DNA from: Torymus aiolomorphi
Lineage: Eukaryota > Arthropoda > Insecta > Hymenoptera > Torymidae
Assembly: GCA_036365515.1 (NCBI GenBank)
Contig: CM070874.1
Coordinates: 212,034,297-212,098,296 of the forward strand
Reading direction: 5' to 3'
Length of the DNA: 64,000 nucleotides
In this document: positions 10,741-23,444 of the stretch, piece by piece
How positions within the stretch are numbered: the stretch's first letter is position 1
Layout: the number at the start of each line of letters is the position of its first letter
Program-made: the position numbers and the translations under genes
The notes under the pieces: model-generated
Database searches by the model: none
What the model was told of the DNA's origin: nothing
Seen by the model: only the letters and a program-made list of their open reading frames with translations

Positions 10741-10797
<57 letters not shown>

Positions 10798-10814
10798 ATA
10801 TTTTATATATATAT
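10725..10814. repeat. (TA)n microsatellite, left of solo LTR
   Basis: Nearly pure TA dinucleotides, interrupted by a few TTT steps. Confidence 0.9.
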
Positions 10815-11524
10815 TGTAACGGGGTGCTCAGTGCACATAAAGCGACGGCTAGGTACCGTTGCGCAAGGCGAAACCATCGGCCCCTCTCGTCAGCAACCGC
10901 CGCGCACCCACCTTCGCTACAACCCGCGACTTCGTCGTCGCGGTTTCTCCGAGCGTGTCTTCCCGGCCGCTCAGCTCCGTGCGCGTGTCGTCGCACACAC
11001 ACCCGCGGAGGCGGCGGTATCCTCCCCGCCAAGCACCTGCAATAGGGAAGGGAATTTGCGCAAAAGACTCGACTCGACGCTTGGTTTAAATAAAACGGAA
11101 TTCGTTTATTGCCCCGTAGACGTCAGAAATTACAGCAACTATGATCTATCTACACGCGAGTATTTGGTGCGCCCACGCACGCAGCTATCAGTGTCGTGTG
11201 CGCGTGCCAACGCACACACACACGAACACACGCACGTAGCTTGGTCGCGACCGACGGACGCCGATCGCCGCGCGCGATCGCCGTGCTCGCCCGCGTCGGT
11301 GGACCTCACGCACCGGCAGCAGCTTCCCGGGCCCTCGCGCCCGCGAAGGAAGCCGATGTTCGCTCGCACGCACGCGGCCTGGCCAGGCTTACCTCGTTCT
11401 CTTCTCTCTCTCTCCGGCTTCCTCCAAACCGCACGAAGCGAAACTTCGGGCTGGCTGTGGCTGCACGCTGTCGCCTCTCGCCGTAGCAGAACCGTGGCCT
11501 CGTGGGCGGCAGCAGCTCCGCGGT

Positions 11525-11613
<89 letters not shown>

Positions 11614-11960
11614 GCCTCCTTTCGCTGTTCGGCCTGCAGCGGTGTCCTCACACAGCAGCGCGTCGTCTGCAGGGGCACAGTCTCGCGCCTCTCCCTTTCG
11701 CACTCCGGAGCACTCCTCTTCTCCTTCCTCCAAAAAGACGCGAGGCACGGGAAGGTCTGTCTCCCTTAGTCGACACTGTCGAACTGCCGCGCTTCTCTCT
11801 CTCGGCACGCGCCCCCCCCCCCTCGGTCAAGGTTGCCGCACGATGTTTACATCGCGCGGACTTGCGCTCGCCCCGGTGTTTTCTACCGCGACTTTGCCTC
11901 GCGAAATATTTACCCATGAAATAGCGTCGCGTGAAATAATATTCCGCGCTGCCCGTTACA
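10815..11960 (-). mobile_element. Solo LTR of a second Gypsy-like element
   Basis: Bounded by TGTAACGGGG at the left and CCCGTTACA at the right; 1,146 bp. It lies inside a (TA)n tract, so the target duplication cannot be told apart from the microsatellite. No primer-binding site or coding region adjoins either end, which marks it as a solo LTR left by recombination. Minus orientation is inferred from an AATAAA signal on that strand near 11105 and from the CGCGGAGGCGGCGGTATCC block shared with the intact element's LTR. It contains a long (CT)n tract. Open frames across it are low-complexity artefacts. Confidence 0.8.
11530..11607. repeat. (CT)n microsatellite inside the solo LTR
   Basis: About 39 uninterrupted CT dinucleotides. 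The intact Gypsy LTR has only a short imperfect pyrimidine tract, so this has expanded. Confidence 0.9.
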
Positions 11961-11966
11961 ATATAT

Positions 11967-12282
<316 letters not shown>

Positions 12283-12321
12283 ATATATATATATATAATT
12301 ATATATATATATATATATATA

Positions 12322-12551
12322 CATTTGTTTTAACAGATTTATGGAGCCCTTTTATACACATGAGCATATTTATGGAGCCCGTTTTCTTTTATGGAGCCCA
12401 GGTCGCATGAAATATTTTTCTCGGGCGTTTATGGAGCCCGATCTAGAGTCTATAACCCCAGGGTCCATTATTTCTTTAGTCACTTGCCATAGGGATCTCT
12501 GGGCTGTAGGTACTAATATACAGGGATGGGCTCCATAAACGGATGGGGGGA

Positions 12552-12553
<2 letters not shown>
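12322..12553 (+). repeat. Microsatellite-bounded unit B
   Basis: TTTATGGAGCCC occurs four times in direct orientation (12338, 12369, 12388, 12428), separated by unlike spacers. The core ATTATTTCTTTAGTCAC is at 12467-12483, and a single inverted copy, GGGCTCCATAAA, is at 12528-12539. It is flanked by (TA)n tracts on both sides (12283-12320 and ~12555-12600). Same plan as unit A, with a different word. Confidence 0.75.
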
Positions 12554-12600
<47 letters not shown>

Positions 12601-12604
<4 letters not shown>

Positions 12605-12836
12605 TTATATGTATATGTAATATCTTGTTCTTGTTTGTAAACACATGCACCAATACAGTCGCATTGTGGACTATAAATACTACTGCTCGTTGCGTTTGCA
12701 CTTACTGTGACGATATCTGAACTTTATCCACCAACGATAGCAAGGTATTTATTGTTATTTAACCAATTTTGTTTTTTGCCATTGATAGTCATACACAGTT
12801 TATGTAAAAATCTTTTTTTCAATTGCAATAAATTAA
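12601..12836. other. Sequence upstream of the hammerhead-like motif
   Basis: AT-rich, no supported ORF. It may be the remainder of the element that carried the ribozyme-like motif. Confidence 0.4.
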
Positions 12837-12881
12837 TTAGCCTGAAGAGGTTGGCGGACCAGGCCAACGAAACGTCGCTAA
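12837..12881 (+). ncRNA. Hammerhead-ribozyme-like motif, type I with minimal helix III
   Basis: The core CTGAAGA (12842-12848) is followed by one extra G, then a 6-bp helix II (GTTGGC/GCCAAC at 12850-12855 and 12863-12868) and GAAAC. Helix III is reduced to AC/GT, followed by the cleavage-type GTC at 12874-12876. Helix I closes perfectly with TTAGC (12837-12841) and GCTAA (12877-12881). Minimal-helix-III hammerheads are known in Penelope-like elements. No Penelope coding sequence lies nearby, so this could be a relic or a small non-autonomous element. Self-cleavage is untested. Confidence 0.6.
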
Positions 12882-12944
12882 AAATATAGAAATCATTTGT
12901 ATTTCTTTGGATTGCCTCCGTCAGATCAATCATATACACTTTCC

Positions 12945-15900
12945 TAATGACTATTGAATATATTTAAAATGTTATTATGAGAAAGTGTGGTAATAAATAG
13001 TACCAAACATATCACAAGCTTGCTAAATCTATTAGTTTTGTACATATCGTCATGACAAGCATTAATCATAGCTTTAGCATTTTCTTAGACAACCTTGTTT
13101 AAGTCAGTTAAAAAGTACTACAGTATAAAATTTTGTGAAAATTAGTTCCATTCCTTTGTTGATTAGTGAGGCGGGCTAGGCAATCTTATAACAGCTTAGA
13201 CGACTACAGCATATATTAAATATGAAGTTAGGAGAAAACTTGCAAAAGGAAAGTTACACAAATCTCGGGAGGTTGCTAAACCTATTAGTTTTGTGCACAT
13301 CGTCATGACAAGGATTAATCATAGCTTTAGCATTTACGTAGATTAACTTATTTAAGTCAGTTGCAAACTGTAAATAATGAATATCTGCGAAAATTTGATT
13401 GATGTCTTTGTTGATTAGTAACACTACCTGGACGATCTTATAGTTTTGTTGAACTTATAGCTTTAGCGACTATTGAATATATTTAAAATGTGATTATGAG
13501 AAAATGTGGTAATAAATAGTTCTACAAATATCGAAAGCTTGCTAAATCTATTAGTTTTGTACACATTCTCATCATAAGCATTCATCATAGTTTTAGCAAT
13601 TTCGTTGACAACATTGTCAGCCAAAACATTCTACATTATGAAATTTTGTGAAAATTTGTTTCATTTCTTTGGTGATTACTAAGGCTGGTTAGGCAATCTT
13701 ATAACAGCTTAGACGATTTCAGCATATATTGAATATGTGGTGGCCATAAAACATGTAAATGAATAGTTATACAAATATCGAGAGGTTGCTAAACCTATTA
13801 GTTTTGTGCACATCGTCATGACTAAGATTAATCATAGCTTTAGGATTCAGTTAGATTAACATATTTAGGTCAGTTGCAAACTGAAAATAATCGAAATCTG
13901 TGAAAATTTGTTTCATGTCTTAGTTGATTAGTAACCCTACCTGGGCAATCTTATAATAGCTTTAGCTACTATTGAATATTTTTAAAATCTGATTATGAGA
14001 AAATGTGGTAATAAATAGTTCTACAAATATAGAAATCTTGCTAAATCTATTAGTTTTGTACACATCCTCATCATAAGCATTAATCATAGTTTTAGCAATT
14101 TTATTGACAACCTTGTTTAAGTCCGATAAAAATTTCTACATTATAAAATTTTGTGAAAATTTGATCCATTTCTTTGTTGATTAGTAAGCTTGGCTAGGAA
14201 ATCTTATAACAGCTTAGACGATTTCGGCATATATTAAATATGTGGTTGCCATAAAACATGTAAATGAATAGTTACACAAACCCGTGAGGTTGCTAAACCC
14301 ATTAGTTCTGTACACATCGTCATGACAAGCATTAAATATTGCTTTAGCATTTACTTAGATTAACTTACTTAAGTCAGTTGCAAACTGTAAATAATAAAAA
14401 TCTGTGAAAATTTGTTTCATGGCTTTGCTGCTTAGTAAGGCTGACTAGGCAATCTTATAACAGCTTAGACGACTACAGCATATATTAAATATGTGGTTAG
14501 GAGAAATCTTCTAAATTAATAGTTACACAATTCTCGTGATGTTGCTAAACCAATTAGTTTTGTACACATCGTCATGACAAGCATTAATCATAGTTTTAGC
14601 ATTTTCTTAGACAACCTTGTTTAAGTCAGCTAAAAAATTTTACATTATAAAATTTTGTTAAAATTTGTTCCACTTCTTTGTTGATTAGTAAGGCAGACTA
14701 GGCAATCTTATAACACCTTAGACGATTTCTATATATATTAAATATGTGGTTACGAGAAAACTTGTAAATAAATAGTTATACAAATACCGAGAGGCTGCTA
14801 AACCTATTAGTTTTGTGCACATCATCATGACAAGGATTAATCATAGCTTTAGCATTTACTTAGATTAACTTATTTAAGGCAGTGGCAAACTGTAAATAAT
14901 AAAAATCTTTGAAAATTTTTTTCATGCGTTTGTTGATTAGTAACACTACATGGGTGATCTTAGAATAGCTTTAGCCACCATTGAATGTATTTAAAATGTG
15001 ATTATGAGAAAATGTGGTAATAAATAGTTCCACAAATATCGAAAGCTTGCTAAATCTATTAGTTTTGGACACATCCCCATCATAAGCATTAATTATAGTT
15101 TTAGCAATTTCGTTGACAACCTTGTTTATGTCAGCTAAAAAATTCTGCATTATAAAATATTATGAAAATTTCTTTCATGTCTTTGCTGATTAGTAATGCT
15201 GACTAGGCAGTCTTATAACAGCATAGAGGACTACAGCATATAATAAATATGTGATTAGGGAAAACTTGTAAATGAATAGTTACACAATTCTCGTAAGGTT
15301 GCTAAACCTATTAGTTTTGTACACATCGTCATGACAAGCATTCATCATAGTTTTAGCATTTTCTTAGACAGCCTTGTTTAAGTCAACTAAAAAATTTTAG
15401 ATTATAAAATTTTGTTAAAATTTGTTGCACTTCTTTGTTGATTAGTAAAGCTGACTAAGCACTCTTATAACAACTTAGACGACTTCAGCATATATTAAAT
15501 AAGTGGTTACCAGAAAACATGTAAATTAATAGTTATGCAAATAGCGAGAGTTTTCTAAACCTATTAGTTTTGTGCACATCGTCATGACAAGGATTAATCA
15601 TAGCTTTAGCATTTACGTAGATTAACTTATTTATGTCAGTTGCAAACTGTAAATAATAAAAATCTGTGAAAATTTGTTCTATGTCTTTGCTGATTAGTAA
15701 GGCTGACCAGGCAATCTTATAACAGCTTAGACGACTGCAGCATATATTAAATATGTGGTCAGGAGAAAACTTGTAAATGAATAGTTACACAAATCTCGTG
15801 AGGTTGCTAAACCTATAAGTTTTGTGCACATCGTCATGAAAAGGATTCATCATAGCTTTAGCATTTACGTAGATTAACTTATTTAAGCCAGTTACAAACT

Positions 15901-16503
15901 GTAAATAATAAAAATCTGTGAAAATTTGTTCCATTTCTTTGTTGATTAGTAAGGCTGGCTAGGCAATCTTATAACAGCTTAGACGATTTCAGCATATGTT
16001 AAATATGTGCTTGCCATAAAACATGTAAATGAATAGTTATACACATATCGAGAGGTTGCTAAACCCATTAGTTTTGTGCACATCGTCATGACAAAGATTT
16101 ATCATAGCTTTAGCATTTACTTAGATTAAAATATTTAAGTCAGTTGCAAACTGTAAATAATAAAAATCTGTGAAAATTTGCTTCATGTCTTTGTTGAATA
16201 GTAACACTATCTAAGCGATGTTATAATAGCTTTGGCGACTATTGAATATATTTAAAATGTGATTATGAGAAAATGTGGTAATAAATAGCATCAAACATAT
16301 CGCAAACTTGCTAAATCTATTAGTTTTGTACACATCGTCATGACAAGCATCAATCATAGCCTAAGCATTTTCTTAGACAACCTTGTTTAAGTCAGTTAAA
16401 AAATACTACAGTATAAAATATTGTATAAAATTTGTTCCATTTATTTGATGATTAGTAAGGCTAACTAGGCAATCTTATAACAGCTTAGATGACTACAGCA
16501 TAT
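12945..16503. repeat. Satellite 1, ~250-bp monomers (left block)
   Basis: The landmark ATTAGTTTTG recurs at about 13031, 13283, 13550, 13797, 14049, 14301, 14553, 14807, 15058, 15309, 15562, 15814, 16067 and 16319. Two monomer types can be told apart: one has CAACCTTGTTTAAGTCAG, the other TTATTTAAGTCAGTTGCAAA. They alternate strictly over the first nine monomers, giving a ~505-bp dimer, then the order becomes irregular. No coding potential. Confidence 0.9.
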
Positions 16504-16913
16504 GAGGCGTTTCGCCTCAACTCTCCCAGCGCGGCGCGCGAGCGTCAAATCATGCTATTTTCAAGTCTTGTTTACGATATCAATATGAATTTCAAAAAAT
16601 TATGTGATAAGCGTTTCCGACGTATTTTTTCCTCAGCTTTCCAATGGTGTAAGTGTTTTTTTCGAAATTTTCCATTTTCACCCTCAAAAAGTATAAAACA
16701 TACTATATCTCGGAAAGTATATTTTTAATATTTTTTTTTATCATCTAGATCGAAAGCTGAGCATTTTTTACGTCGGAAAGGATTTTTTCAAAATTTGCTC
16801 GAATGTTTTTCTTAGAGAAACAGAACGCGAAAGAGCAGGCGCAGCGTCTCCTTCGTGCGCGGTATGCGGCGCGCTGTACAGCGCGTGGACTAGATGTATT
16901 TCGCTCTCTAGTA
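16504..16913 (+). repeat. Left terminal inverted repeat of the DNA transposon
   Basis: Matches 20151-20560 in reverse with scattered differences. The outermost 15 bp are themselves palindromic (GAGGCG TTT CGCCTC). Confidence 0.85.
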
Positions 16914-18226
16914 ACCTTATTATTTTTATTTATCATTTTTAATTCTTTATGGAATATCTTTTTGCACTTCGAATTTCACTTATATGCACGATTGACATTT
17001 TCATAGGTTATTTCGCAAAAAAAAAACCGCTGCCAATTCTTTGGCACTTAGCTTCCTCAAACTAATTCATCGTTTTCTAATTAAAAATTGAAATTCTGAA
17101 AATACATTTTTCATAAAAAGGAATGCTAAAGAATTTCAATAATACTTTGAACCGATGCGTCTTATACCAGTTTGTTGCAAAATAGTTTATTACGTACCTA
17201 TTTAAAAAAAAGCTTTGACAGACCACCAAGTTTAAAAAAAATTGAGATTAAAAAGAGATAAAAGAAGGGGCTAAAAATGGCACTATTAATACGTTTTGAT
17301 ATTTTAATTTACTACATTATATAAAAATATTAAAATGATAGTTCTCGAAAATAAATGTATAATATATATTCATATAGATAATCACTTAAAATTGCAACAC
17401 AATATTGCCACCAACAAGTGTAATAAGTAACAGTTAAAATTTCAAGTCGATAAATAAATTATTTTTTGAGATATTAATTTTTTAAATATAAAAAAGTTTT
17501 CATTAATAACAAATGACAGAGTGAAGATATTTTAAATTTTAAATTTAAAAAAAAGAAAATGTAGGTAATTTGAATACCTTTTAAGAGAAGTATATTATTT
17601 TATGTAATAATTACTATAAGATACGAAAAAATCAAAAAAACTAAAAATTCAAAATCGTTTTTTGGTTATAAAACAAAAGAAAATCAATAAAATCCCAAAT
17701 CCATCAAAGTACTTTCCTTTTGCCGCAAGACGAAGCGAATAAGCTTTACCCGACGAAAATCGGTTGATTAGTTTCGGAGATATTAAGAGTTGAAATATGC
17801 ACACACACACACGCACACACACACATACATACATCCACGAAATCAAAAATCATCAAAATCAAATAATATACACATATACCACCATAAAACATCTTTTTGA
17901 AGACTTTTTTTTCGAAAATTTTTTTTACCGTTACAAAGCTTCCTCTTTGTGGAAGCAAAAACATTATAATCAATTTGAAATAGCAGACGCAACGCTTCTC
18001 ACTTACTTTTTACCCGATAGCTGGCTTGCGTATAGAAAATTTTTGCCCGAGAGTAATTTGTTGTATCCAATTATATAAGTCTGATGAATTTTTGATCTTT
18101 GTTATCCTTGAAATTGTTTAAGAATTTTAACGCTGTTTCCGTTATATTTGTGTTCTTCGTGTGTTTGCTGATTAAATCATAATTTATTTTTGGTTTATTT
18201 ATTGCATTTATTTTCTCGCTACTGAA
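16914..18226. other. Transposon 5' noncoding region
   Basis: About 1.3 kb of AT-rich sequence between the left TIR and the transposase start. It contains a short CA-rich stretch near 17797-17830. Some of it may be 5' UTR or intron; no coding exon recognised. Confidence 0.5.
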
Positions 18227-20145
18227 ATGGATCCAGCTTTGAAGCTGAAATGCATAAATCCTTTTAATAAAATTAATCACTCTGTGCGTAAAAATTTGTC
18301 GAATTTTCCTTCAATATTTAGGAGTGCGTATCCCCTCGTACCAGAAAAAGCGAAAATTTGTTCCAACTGTCAACGTCAACTTTATAAACATAAGTTAGAT
18401 TTACCTTCATGCGATGCCAAAAAAGCTAAAATTGAATGTACTGATGAATATCATAAAGCAGGCGTGGCAGTTCTCAACCAATTAAAAAAAAAATTTTTAG
18501 AATCACCGGGTAAGGAAGATAAAATTCAGCTACTCACGCTTGCTCCTGACTTTTGGTCTCGCAGAGACTTAATCAGAGAGTTCGGTTGTACTGGTGGGAA
18601 GCTCGAGAAGCGAAAAAGTTAGTAACTGAAAGTGGAATTTTTTCAAAACCTGAAAAGAAAAGGGGCAAAATAGTTCCAGTTGAAAGTGTAGATTCAGTTA
18701 AACGTTTTTATGAGAGGGACGATATTAGTCGTGTAATGCCCGGATTAAAAGATTGTATATCTGTTAAGCAGGATAATGGTAAAAGAGAACATGTACAGAA
18801 AAGGTTACTACTTGGTAATTTACGTGAAATTTATTGTTTATTTAAAAAAGAGCATGAATCTGTTAATATTGGCTTCACTAAATTTACTCAATTGAGGCCG
18901 CCGCATTGTGTTCTAGCGGGAAGCAGTGGTACGCATAATGTATGCGTATGTGTACACCACGAAAATATCAAGCTGATGTTAAATGCTATTAATTTACAGA
19001 GTTTAACTGAAGGTACTCGACTATTTCTTAAAAACTACCACGATTGCATCCAAGCAATCGTATGTAGTAATGCTAGTTCGAAATGTTACTTGGGAGACTG
19101 TTTAGATTGCCCCAATATGCCTGTATTACCGAAACATTTGCTTGAATGTTTTGAGAGAAATGATATTTTTCAAATACAGTATGAGACATGGCTTCAGACA
19201 GATCGTTGCACAATAGTATCTACAACTGTAAATGTTTATGAATTCATGAATATACTGGGAGAAAAATTAATAAAATTAAAAACTCATGACTTCTTTGCGA
19301 GAGAACAATATCTTTTCTTAAGCGATTTGAAAAAAAACCTTCAAAAAGGAGAATTCCTTGTTTGTTGTGATTTTGCAGAAAACTATGCGTTTATAGTGCA
19401 AAATTCAACACAATCGTTCCACTGGAACAATAATCAAGCAACAGTTTTTACAACAGTGGTATATTATAACGAAAATCAGGATCTTAAACATATAAGCATT
19501 GCCATAATTTCTGATAATCTAAATCACGATACTGTTGCTGTTTATGAATATCAAAAAATTATAATATCGTATTTAAAAAGTAATTTCATAGTCAAGAAAA
19601 TTTATTACTTAACTGATGGAGCAGGTCAGCATTTTAAGAACAAGTCTACCTTCCAAAATCTTCTGTTTCATCAAAAAGATTTTGGAGTTCCTGCTGAATG
19701 GCATTTTCATGCAACAGCGCACGGTAAAGGTGCGTGCGATGGTATAGGCGCAAATTTGAAAAGAGGGGCGAAAAGAGCAAGTCTTCAACTCTCTTCGAGT
19801 AATCATATTTTAGCACCAGAAGACCTTTACAACTGGGCTTTACGTAATTGCAAAGAAACTAAAGTTTTTTACAGCACTAAAGAGACCTATGAAAAAGCCG
19901 TTTTGAAACTAAAATCAAGGTTAAGTAAAATTAAATCTATACCGGGAACTTTACAGTACCATGCCGTTATTCCAATGAATAAAACAACATTAATACTAAA
20001 AAAAACGTCAATGAGTTCAGAATATCAAATCTTCCCTAAAAAACCCGTAAAACAAAACAAAATAAAATTATCTACTTTAAAAAAAAGAATTATTAATATA
20101 AATACTAGTTTATTGTTGCTATTATTAAGGAAATCAAAATTTTAA
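18227..20145 (+). pseudogene. DDE-type transposase-like protein with one frameshift
   Basis: A first frame (18227-18622) starts MDPALKLKCINPFNK and includes a possible zinc pair, CSNCQRQ. The rest continues in another frame to 20145, about 640 residues in all. The switch falls between about 18590 and 18600 and fits the loss of a single base. The second part has spaced acidic motifs expected of a catalytic core: CDFAENY (near 19369), TDGAGQHFKN (near 19612) and AHGKGACDGIG (near 19717). This set recurs in a widespread animal transposase family that I recall only by pattern, possibly Sola. The C-terminus is Lys-rich. Both TIRs flank it, so function in transposition is likely, but this copy is probably inactive. 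Confidence 0.65.
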
Positions 20146-20150
20146 GTGGT

Positions 20151-20560
20151 TGTTAGAGAGCGAAATGCATCTAGTCCACGCGGTGTACAGCGCGCCGAAA
20201 ACCGCGCGCGAAGGAGACGCTGCGTCTGCTCTTTCGCGTTCTGATTCTCTAAGAAAACATTCGAGCAAATTCTGAAAAAAATCCTTTCCGACGTAAAAAA
20301 TGCTCAGCTTTCGATCTAGGGGGTAAAAAAAAATATTAAAAATGTACTTTTCGCGATATAGTATGTTTTATACTTGTTGGGGGGGAAAATGGAAAATTTT
20401 GGAAAAACCACCTACGCCATTGGAAAGCTGAGGAAAAAATACGTCGGAAACGCTTATCACATAATTTTTTGAAATGCATATTGATATCGTAAACACGACT
20501 TGAAAATAGCATGATTTGACGCTAGCACGCCGCGCTGGGAGAGTTGAGGCGAAACGCCTC
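20151..20560 (-). repeat. Right terminal inverted repeat of the DNA transposon
   Basis: Reverse copy of 16504-16913, beginning five bases after the transposase stop. Confidence 0.85.
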
Positions 20561-21665
20561 ATATATTAAATATGGGGTTACGAGAAAACGTGTAAATAAA
20601 TAGTTACATAAATTACGTAAGGTTGCTAAACCCATTAATTTTGTACACATCGATATGACACGCATTAATCATAGTTTTAGCATTTTCTCAGACAACCTTC
20701 TTTAAATCAGCTAAAAAATTCTACATTATAAAATTTTGTTAAAGTTTGTTCCACTTCTTTGTTGATTAGTAAGGCTGACTAGGCAATCTTATAACACCTT
20801 AGACGACTACAGCATGTATTAAATATGTGGTTAGGAGAAAACTTGTAAATGAATAGTTACACAAATCTCGTGCAGTTGCTAAACCTATTAGTTTTGTACA
20901 CATCGTCATGAAAAGCATTAATCATAGTTTTAGCATTTTCTTAGACAACCTTGTTTAAGTCAGCTAAAAAATTGTACATTATAAAATATTGTGAAAATTG
21001 GTTCATGTCTTTGTTGATTAGTAACACTACCTGGGTGATCTTAGAATAGTTTTATCGTCTATTGAATATATTTTAAATGTGACTATGAGAAAATGTGGTA
21101 ATAAGTAGTTCCACAAATATCGAATGCTTGCTAAATCTATTAGTTTTGTAAACATCCTGATCATAAGCATTAATCATAGTTTGAGCAATTTCGTTGACAA
21201 CCGTTACACGAATCTCGTGAGATTGCTAAACCTATTAGTTTTGTATACATTGTCATGACAAGCATTAATCATAGTTTTTCCATTTTCTTATACAACCTTG
21301 TTTAAGTTAGCCAGAAAATTCTACATTATAAAATTTGTGAAAATTTGTTCCATTTTTTTGTTGATTAGTAAGGCTGTCTAGGCAATCTTATAACAGCTTA
21401 GACAATTTCAGCATATATTAAATATGTGGTTGCCATAAAACATGTAAATGAATAGTTATACAAATATCGAGAGGTTGATAAACCTACTAGTTCTGTGCAC
21501 ATCGTCATGACAAGGATTAATAATAGCTTTAGCATTTACTTAGATTAACATATTTAAGTCAGTTGCAAACTGTAAATAATAAAAATTTGTGAAAATTTGT
21601 TACATGTGTTTGTTGAATAGTAATACTACCTAGGCGATGTTATAATAGCTTTGGCGACTATTGAA
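20561..21665. repeat. Satellite 1, right block
   Basis: Continuation of the ~250-bp satellite beyond the transposon, with landmark copies near 20634, 20888, 21139, 21233 and 21486. The spacing of ~95 bp between 21139 and 21233 marks an internal deletion. Most monomers here are of the CAACCTTG type. Confidence 0.9.
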
Positions 21666-22260
21666 TTTCATGTGTTCGTTTCAAACTATATTCTTTTGAA
21701 AAGCTGCAGCGCGGGGGGAGAGGAGGTACAAGAAGATAGAAAGAGTGAGAGAGTGTAGGGGGAAGGTGAGACATCTTGAGAAAGATGGTGAGAGGAGAAG
21801 GGTGGAGGAGATGCAGAAAACGGAGAGGGGGGAGAGATAGAGAGAAAGAGGGATCAAATTGTCAGAAAATAATTTTTACTTATTGGTAGAATTCCTTTTA
21901 ATAAAGTATAAGTTTATTATTGATTATTTATTCGTAGAATTCCTTTTAATAATAAGAATGTACTTGCCTGGACTTAATTGATTCAACCACTTTCATATGT
22001 TTGTTATAAACTATATATTCTTTTGGAAAGAATTATTTATTGGTCAAATTCTTTTTAATAAAGTATATAAGTTTATTATTGATATTTTTATTATATATTA
22101 CAGAAGCACCATATACTTGCCTTATTTTATACTGTCATAGAAAGTTTTATATTAACAATATTATTATTTGTACATAAAAAATTATTAACATTTGTAGGAA
22201 ATGCTGAATAAATGAGATTCGAAGAAATAAAAGGACTAAACAAAAATTGTGTAAGAAAAC
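21666..22260. repeat. Dispersed repeat related to the 36770/44545 arms, with purine-rich insert
   Basis: The segment near 22105-22250 contains ACTTGCCTTATTTTATACT and GAGATTCGAAGAAATAAAAG, both also in the long inverted arms at 36770-37708 and 43590-44545. A G/A-rich tract occupies ~21702-21856. Confidence 0.6.
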
Positions 22261-23057
22261 GAACTTAAATATTTATTTTCAACAACTGGAAATGATTTAT
22301 GCCAAACTGTGCAAATATGTGCCTCTCTGCTCCAAACTGCGCCAATCTGTGCAAAATGTCCCAAACCTACCTACTTGGGTTCAGTTTGATAGAGTTTTAC
22401 ACAGTTAAGTACACTATGCACAATTAAGCACAAAAATTATTTCCGCTAAGGTTTGTAGAAAGTTTTATTATTTCTACTTTAATTTAGATAAATGTAGAAA
22501 TCAAATATTTTCGAGAAAAAATGTTAATGCTTTCTTTTTAGAGAAAACATGTTTCAATGATTCTGTGGAGCTTTCAAAAAAAGTTTTTTAGTTTAAGTAT
22601 AAAATTCTTGTACAGAACGTCTTGTTGGCTGTTTTGAAAAAATATTTTCTTCTCAAAGTTTTTCGTGGAGTAGTCCTTATTTTCACAGTAGTTTAGAGAG
22701 ATAATGAAAAAAATTTATTTTGGTTAGTATATTATAAATTTTGCATGATTAGTTAATACTTTTAGTTTTTAGTTTTTATTTTTATTAATTACTAATAATA
22801 GATTATTATTTATATTAATAATAATAATTAATAAATCTTGAGTAATTATTAAATAATTTAATAATTCATATTAACTGTTAAAGAATGTTACAAACAGTTA
22901 TCAACAATTAGTAACGTCAAAAATCCTACATTTTCTAAGTATTTTTAACAGTTTATGTAACTCTGATTAACAGTTTTCAACTTTTCTGAACTAAATATTT
23001 CCGCTAGGTAAAATACCAATAAAAATGTCTATGATTTTGTAACTTTCACTATAAAAT
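22261..23057. other. AT-rich sequence, nothing identified
   Basis: No ORF or RNA gene supported. Confidence 0.5.
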
Positions 23058-23444
23058 CCCTGCAAAAACTATCTTATTAAAATAGATTCGATCCGATTAA
23101 AAAATCCAACATGAATTAATCAGAAATCTTAAAACGAAAATACCAGATTTAAAACTATTAAAATTGATTCATTGAAATCAGTTTTTATCAAAATTAATTG
23201 ATATTTTTCTCACCTTATTAAATCCGATTTCATTTATATTTAATTTTTAAATTCAAACTTTAATATGAATCAAATCGGATTTAATAAGGTGAGAAAAATA
23301 TGAATTAATTCTGATAAAAACTGATTTCAATGAATCAGTTTTAATAGTTTTAAATCTGTTATTTTCGTATTAAGATTTCCGATTAATTCATGTTGGATTT
23401 TTTAATCGGATCGAACCTATTTTAATAAGATAGTTTTTGCAGGG
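23058..23444. mobile_element. Palindromic MITE, 387 bp
   Basis: Begins CCCTGCAAAAACTATC and ends with the reverse complement. The arms pair through almost the whole length, including AACATGAATTAATC and TTAATAAGGTGAGAAAAAT, so it folds into one long hairpin. No coding capacity. The immediate flanks (aaaat / atac) leave the target duplication unresolved (possibly AT). Confidence 0.8.

Larger units (their letters stand above)
16504..20560 (+). mobile_element. Cut-and-paste DNA transposon with ~410-bp TIRs and 4-bp ATAT target duplication
   Basis: Ends are GAGGCGTTTCGCCTC (16504) and its reverse complement (20546-20560). The TIRs run to ~16913 and from ~20151, and contain an internal inverted pair built around TTTCCGACGTA. 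The insertion sits in a satellite monomer. Left flank cagcATAT and right flank ATATattaaat rejoin to the uninterrupted monomer sequence once one ATAT is removed, so the duplication is ATAT. It encodes one transposase-like protein with a frameshift. A 4-bp duplication and long TIRs fit the Sola superfamily, but I am not sure of the assignment. Confidence 0.85.

Noticed and set aside
10708..11808. Long frames over the solo LTR, rich in Ser/Leu or Arg/Glu
   Set aside because: They are translations of (TA)n and (CT)n microsatellites within and beside an LTR.
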